From contig JBCDBQ010000392.1 of assembly GCA_039183375.1 (NCBI GenBank), forward strand, positions 1 to 7,130: DNA of 7,130 bases, written 5' to 3'. Position numbers and translations under genes: made by a program. Numbering within the stretch: the first letter of the stretch is position 1; each line of letters opens with the position of its first letter. This DNA comes from Tectiglobus sp039183375. Its GTDB lineage: Bacteria; Pseudomonadota; Alphaproteobacteria; Rhizobiales; Hyphomicrobiaceae. Under the pieces are notes generated by a model that saw only the letters and a program-made list of their open reading frames with translations, was not told where the DNA came from and did not search any database. Positions 6,886 to 7,130 of the stretch are shown in pieces.

Positions 6886-6915
6886 AAGATTGCAAGAACG
6901 CTTTTCCTATTGCAA
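6881..6915. repeat. Two direct repeats CTTTTnnnATTGCAA, 20-base period
   Basis: Copy 1 spans 6881-6895 and copy 2 spans 6901-6915. They are identical at 12 of 15 positions, differing only in the three central bases (aag versus cct). The 20-base spacing is close to two turns of the helix, so a protein could bind both copies on one face. Each copy contains the self-complementary TTGCAA. They lie in the divergent region between the ATPase and XRE genes. Function as a regulator site is inferred. Confidence 0.6.
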
Positions 6916-6926
6916 CTGACGACTTT

Positions 6927-6969
6927 GATGTCCGAAATTAAGCCTCGACATCGGCTCATGGCGATGTCC
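6927..6969. promoter_or_regulatory. Three GATGTC half-sites in alternating orientation upstream of the XRE gene
   Basis: GATGTCC occurs at 6927-6933 and again at 6963-6969, and its inverse GACATC at 6947-6952. The last two form a perfect 7-base inverted repeat GACATCG/CGATGTC (6947-6968, 8-base spacer). The array ends 21 bases before the XRE start codon. The placement fits an operator for the XRE protein or for another regulator of the divergent pair; no protein can be assigned from sequence. Confidence 0.45.
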
Positions 6970-6989
6970 AGCAACAACTGGAATGCCCG

Positions 6990-7130
6990 ATGAAAAACAA
7001 TTGGCCAGAACTGGTCAAACAGCTTCGCATCAAGTTCTCCCTTTCCCAATCAATGCTGTCGGAAATGACCGGTGTCTCGCAGAAGACAATCTCGCGTTGG
7101 GAACGTGGCGAGGTCGCACCCAGCGGTCCA
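6990..7130 (+). CDS. XRE-type helix-turn-helix transcriptional regulator, 3'-truncated by window end
   Basis: Only the first 47 residues are visible. They form a Cro/CI-type helix-turn-helix: WPELVKQLRIKFSLSQSMLS, then EMTGVSQKTISRWERGEVAP. The recognition helix is around SQKTISRWERG (residues 30-40), with the conserved W-E-G signature. ATG 6990 is chosen because it is the only ATG in this frame after the TAA at 6939, and a GGA lies 7 bases upstream. The frame stays open to the last base. Whether a sensor domain (for example PAS) or a peptidase follows cannot be seen. The gene is divergent from the AAA ATPase across 116 bases containing two sets of repeats, so control of that ATPase and of itself is a reasonable guess. 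Confidence 0.85.
   Translation, partial: MKNNWPELVKQLRIKFSLSQSMLSEMTGVSQKTISRWERGEVAPSGP

Noticed and set aside
6886..6935. Possible sigma-70 promoters built on the TTGCAA hexamers between the divergent genes
   Set aside because: TTGCAA matches TTGACA at only 4 of 6, and no acceptable -10 box occurs at 16-18 bases on either strand, so no promoter is called.

Overview
The window looks like ordinary chromosome from an alphaproteobacterium, most likely a rhizobial-type genus. This is inferred from the moderately high GC by eye, the abundance of ABC peptide importers, and the style of the TetR, XRE and ATPase proteins. No database search was possible. I see no tRNA, rRNA, insertion sequence, CRISPR array or phage gene.

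Region 1 (positions 1 to 4507, plus strand) is a peptide/nickel-class (Dpp/Opp-type) ABC import operon: the C-terminal half of a periplasmic solute-binding protein, a DppB-like permease, a DppC-like permease, and one polypeptide carrying both ATPase domains. The last three genes are separated by only 6 and 7 bases. The binding-protein gene is separated from them by a 119-base gap containing a strong GC-rich stem-loop, an arrangement that commonly lets the binding protein be made in excess over the membrane parts. Together they would capture a solute (peptide or peptide-like, identity not readable here) in the periplasm and pump it inward at the cost of ATP.

Region 2 (4560 to 5650, minus strand, convergent with the importer) is a two-gene unit: a TetR-family repressor followed, with an ATGA stop/start overlap, by a small membrane protein of about four helices that I do not recognise. 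The TetR gene has a readable promoter. A 16-base near-palindrome fills the 17-base spacer between its -35 and -10 elements, as expected for an autorepressor operator. The promoter lies so close to the start codon that the transcript may be leaderless.

Region 3 (5731 to 7130) holds a stand-alone RecF/SMC-like (AAA_21, COG4637-type) ATPase on the minus strand with a GTG start, and, divergently, the first 47 codons of an XRE-type helix-turn-helix regulator cut by the window edge. Their 116-base shared upstream region is unusually structured. It has two copies of CTTTTnnnATTGCAA exactly 20 bases apart, one overlapping the ATPase ribosome binding site, and three GATGTC half-sites in alternating orientation. 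The best candidates for something undescribed are the TetR/membrane-protein pair and the ATPase/XRE pair with its repeat-rich control region. Neither can be claimed as a new system from this window alone.
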